Positions 60,774-64,000 of a DNA stretch of 64,000 nt are shown one piece after another. Position numbers and translations under genes: made by a program. The notes under the pieces were generated by a model that worked only from the letters and a program-made list of their open reading frames with translations, was not told where the DNA came from and ran no database searches. The DNA lies in NCBI RefSeq assembly GCF_947623445.1, contig NC_135243.1, forward strand, positions 24,684,479 through 24,748,478, written 5' to 3'. This DNA comes from Clavelina lepadiformis. Lineage: Eukaryota > Chordata > Ascidiacea > Aplousobranchia > Clavelinidae. The stretch's first letter is position 1. Each line of letters opens with the position of its first letter.

Positions 60774-63411
60774 ATGTCAAATCACAAATCTAGGAAACGC
60801 ATAAGAGCTGCAAAAAAGTCTGCCCGACCGGAATTAAAAGGCGAAGAAGCATGGAACGCGCTACGGTACCAGGATTGGTTCGACGTCTCCCACAAAACAG
60901 TTAAACACAACGTCGAGAGAATCGATTATCGGAAAGTATCATGTGAAGAATTTATCGAAAAGTAAGATATAGGTTTACAACTAAGCCAAAAAACGGTTTA
61001 TAAGTTTTTTATCAATAAAATTTTGTGGACGTTATTCATAAATGTTCAGCCTAGCGCTCGCACAGTTTCAGTTCGGGAAACTGGGAGTTAGACTGGGAAG
61101 AGCACGAGCCTTGCTCTACAATGGAGGCAAAATATTCTTCATTCTATTAAGGAGTCAGGCACTTTTCAACTAGAAATCGTGCAAAGATGCAAGTTTGAGC
61201 ATAATAGCCTGTCTTGCAACGAAGCCTCAGATTTTTGTTTCTTAATAATTTTATCAATTAATTTGAGAATTGTCAATGGGTGCTCTTCTAATAAGTTGAT
61301 TGCCTAACCCAAAATAAGTTTAATCTGCCAACAGACACAATCGAATAATGCAGTGTTTTTGACATGAAGTTTCATAAATGTTCTACTTTTTTCTCTCCCA
61401 TCGTTTGATCTCAATTACCAGACTAATGTTTATCTTCATGCTGTGCTAATAGCATAGTCTGACATAGATCACGCCTTACACAATAACATTATCCGTCACA
61501 TTATCCAAACATCAGTCAGATGAGAAACCACATTGTGTGGTGAAGACCAACCATTAAAAGCCCACTACAAAATTTGATTGTCATGGCACTCAGACACCCA
61601 CTGAAATCTTTGAAACTCTTAAGACCAGCATTAACACTTGACATGCTGATGAGTTACTTGAAGGCATTCTAGTAGATTTTTAATGCTAACTCTGCACAAT
61701 GATTCTCGGGCACTGAAGTAGAAATACAGAAATCACAACATCACTGTTAATTGAGCTAAAAAACTTTTATTTGAACTTTTAAACTGTTTTCTGTAGGGAT
61801 CTGCCAAATTAAAAATGATTCGAGTTTGCCATGGCCCAGAAAAGACATTTTGATTTTCGTGCAAATATAAACTCACTGCACTCAGTCAAATTGCTGAATG
61901 GGCAAGGGAAGTCACTTTGAATCAAATCTATCTACAAGATAGAATCCATTTAAATAATGAAATTTGTTTATGTCTATGCCGCATTCCTAAGTTTAAACCA
62001 TTGAAAAACATTTTATAATACTTTGTGTGTTTATTTGTGGATTAATTTAAACTATTCATTTTTACATTTCTTCAGACGTTTAGATTCTTTTATCAAGCTT
62101 CTTCAGTTCTCTTCTTGATTGGTAAATTTAGCTAACAGTTAATTTTCTTTAACTTAAAGTGCATATTTATGGATTACATTTAACCTACATATGCAGTCAT
62201 ATACCAGTTCAGAGAGTAACCTGCCTATCACGGCTCCATCAACCACAGCTTTGATCTTACAGCTTGGTTAAAAGTCTGTGGCAAGTTAATCAGGATTTTT
62301 CATTGTTTTGTTCAGATACGAGCGACCTTTCAAACCGGTGGTGATCACCAACAGCCAAGATGACTGGATGGCGAATTATAAATGGACGTTGGAGAGATTA
62401 AGGAAGAAATATAGAAATCAAAAATTTAAATGTGGCGAGGACAATGACGGATATTCCGTTAAGATGAAAATGAAATACTACATAGACTACATGTGCAGCA
62501 GCACAGACGACAGCCCCCTCTATATATTTGACAGCAATTACGGAGAACACGCAAAACGAAAACAACTTCTGGAGGATTTTGTAATTCCGAAATATTTTCG
62601 AGATGACCTTTTCAGGTATTGTACGGTCCAGGAAGCATAAAATCATAACCACTGGCAATTATCTTGAGTCTTTGTATTATTTTATGCTCATTGGTCCATC
62701 TTTGGTTTCAAGTCTGTTGATTGCTTTTTCACTTGTTCTTGCTTGAAGCTGCTCGTGTGCATTTATCACTTAAACCACTTCTTGAGGAAAGTGGAGCGCG
62801 TTAAACCGTTTTATCGACTTTCTTGTCAAGGTATTCAGGCGAGAAGAAGAGGCCTCCTTATCGCTGGTTCGTCATGGGTCCAAGGCTTTCCGGCACGGGG
62901 ATTCACATCGATCCACTAGGAACAAGTGCATGGAACGCTCTGGTCAAAGGTCATAAGAGATGGTGTCTCTTTCCAAACCACACCCCTAAGGAGTTGATTA
63001 AAGTGAGCAACGAAGCATGTTATACAACATGGTGTATTGACAACTGGTGTATACAACATGGTGTCGCAACTTCATCACGGTGACATGTTCAAGACGCAAA
63101 AAGCTGGTTCATTAATGCTCACGTTGTCACGCATATAGTAGTTACAGTGATATCTGCTGAGAAAGCAAGTTATTTTAAAGAACTTGGTTTTCCGCCTTTT
63201 ACAAAACTGGAGGGATGAGAAAATACAAACCACAAATCCTTAACCTCATTGTGATCAACGACTTATCAAAGCTTTTTTGTTCAGGTGAAGAAAAGTGAAG
63301 GTCTGTTGCAACAAGATGAAGCAATAACGTGGTTCAACACCATTTATCCCAGAACACAACGTCCTGACTGGCCACAGGAATTTAAACCACTGGAAATATT
63401 ACAGAGGCCTG
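60774..63411 (+). CDS. JMJD6: JMJD6 Fe(II)/2-oxoglutarate oxygenase, 5' part
   Basis: Exons 60774-60961, 62316-62615, 62831-63002 and 63285-63411, with phases that agree; about 262 residues, the rest lying off the right edge. JMJD6 is a nuclear JmjC lysyl-5-hydroxylase, also reported as an arginine demethylase, acting on splicing factors and histones. Signatures: N-terminal [70 protein letters not shown], and [15 protein letters not shown] with the first two Fe ligands (HxD). The HKRWCLFP Lys would bind 2-oxoglutarate. Exon 4 holds [17 protein letters not shown] and [12 protein letters not shown]. The third Fe ligand (second His) must be in the next exon. The start is chosen by match to the family N-terminus. 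Intron 1 is about 1.35 kb. Confidence 0.95.
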
Positions 63412-64000
63412 GTATGTGACTTAGGTTTTATTGTAGCTCTAACACGATTTTCTGATCTTTTCACTGCAAGAACTCGGTTTTACCGAGCGCATTTACTTGA
63501 GCGTTTAAGACAAATTTGAATCTCTCTCTCGTGTTCGACGGAGAGATGAAAGCTCATTGGATTTGAAACGCGCTCCGTCTGATAAAATGTGTGGTTTTGT
63601 GAGTCGGTTTGAAGCTGTGGACCAGTACTGGTTTAGGGGCATACCGATAGCTAGGCTAGACCTGTCACCCCCCCCATACAACTATATTGCTCAATACATT
63701 TCTGTAAAAGCCATTACTAGTACCCTGTTCAAAAACTAACAAAGCGTCACTAAAAGCAATTGTGCTGAAATAAACTTTGTTTGACATAGAAGTGAGAACT
63801 TCACTTCTGCAAAACAACAAATCATTCTATAAGTTTCTCTCGCTAGCATGTTGCACTATTCATTGTGAAAAAATAAACCTTATCTTCCACGTGTATTGAC
63901 AATAAAGTAATGTACGACAACGCCTTGTTTAGAGCACTACAATAATGATAAGTTCTTAATCGACGTGTGAAAACCAGTTCCTCACCTCACATAATTTCAG
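63412..64000 (+). other. JMJD6 intron 4, cut by the window edge
   Basis: The window ends in CACATAATTTCAG, a good splice acceptor, exactly where the next JMJD6 exon (the conserved PGGWWH region with the second His) should begin. I see no other gene in this stretch. Confidence 0.6.

Overview
The window looks like nuclear DNA of a tunicate, most likely an ascidian close to Ciona. This is inference: it is AT-rich, introns are short (about 60-1500 bp), a two-domain cysteine-rich metallothionein of tunicate style is present, a VWA-EGF-ZP surface protein resembles ascidian vitelline-coat precursors, and a CENPW-HAUS2 pair is packed like an ascidian operon. Gene models below were built by reading splice sites and phases by eye; no search was run.

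Layout. 1-2547: the right part of a broken Ty3/gypsy LTR element whose right edge lies in a repeat unit. 2548-31330: a large tandem array of small genes on the + strand. Its left part has about 2.49-kb units (alpha genes); its right part has about 4.16-kb units (beta genes). Each gene encodes a predicted single-pass membrane protein with a short N-terminal region, one membrane exon and an acidic tail. Nearly every coding intron is phase 1, so tail exons could be skipped, swapped or duplicated without changing frame. Between genes lie antisense remnants of an unidentified element-like ORF family. Two units (about 17.5-25.8 kb) are almost identical, and a 614-bp MITE sits in one unit. I see no named family for these proteins; this array is the best candidate for an undescribed system.

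31330-46000: a three-exon metallothionein (+), a VWA/EGF/ZP type I membrane protein (-), a tRNA-derived SINE, then CENPW and HAUS2 (+) with only 6 nt between stop and start. 47045-52016: an 11-exon XK-related (XKR) gene (-), assembled with consistent phases. 52020-60770: mostly non-coding, with a rearranged segmental duplication (53.77-56.04 kb), an orphan exon-like ORF and an internally deleted piggyBac transposon with both ends and TTAA target duplications. 60774 to the right edge: the first four coding exons of JMJD6 (+); the window stops at what looks like the next splice acceptor.

CENP-W (kinetochore) and HAUS2 (augmin) would both act in chromosome segregation. The other single-copy genes have no evident functional link to each other or to the array.
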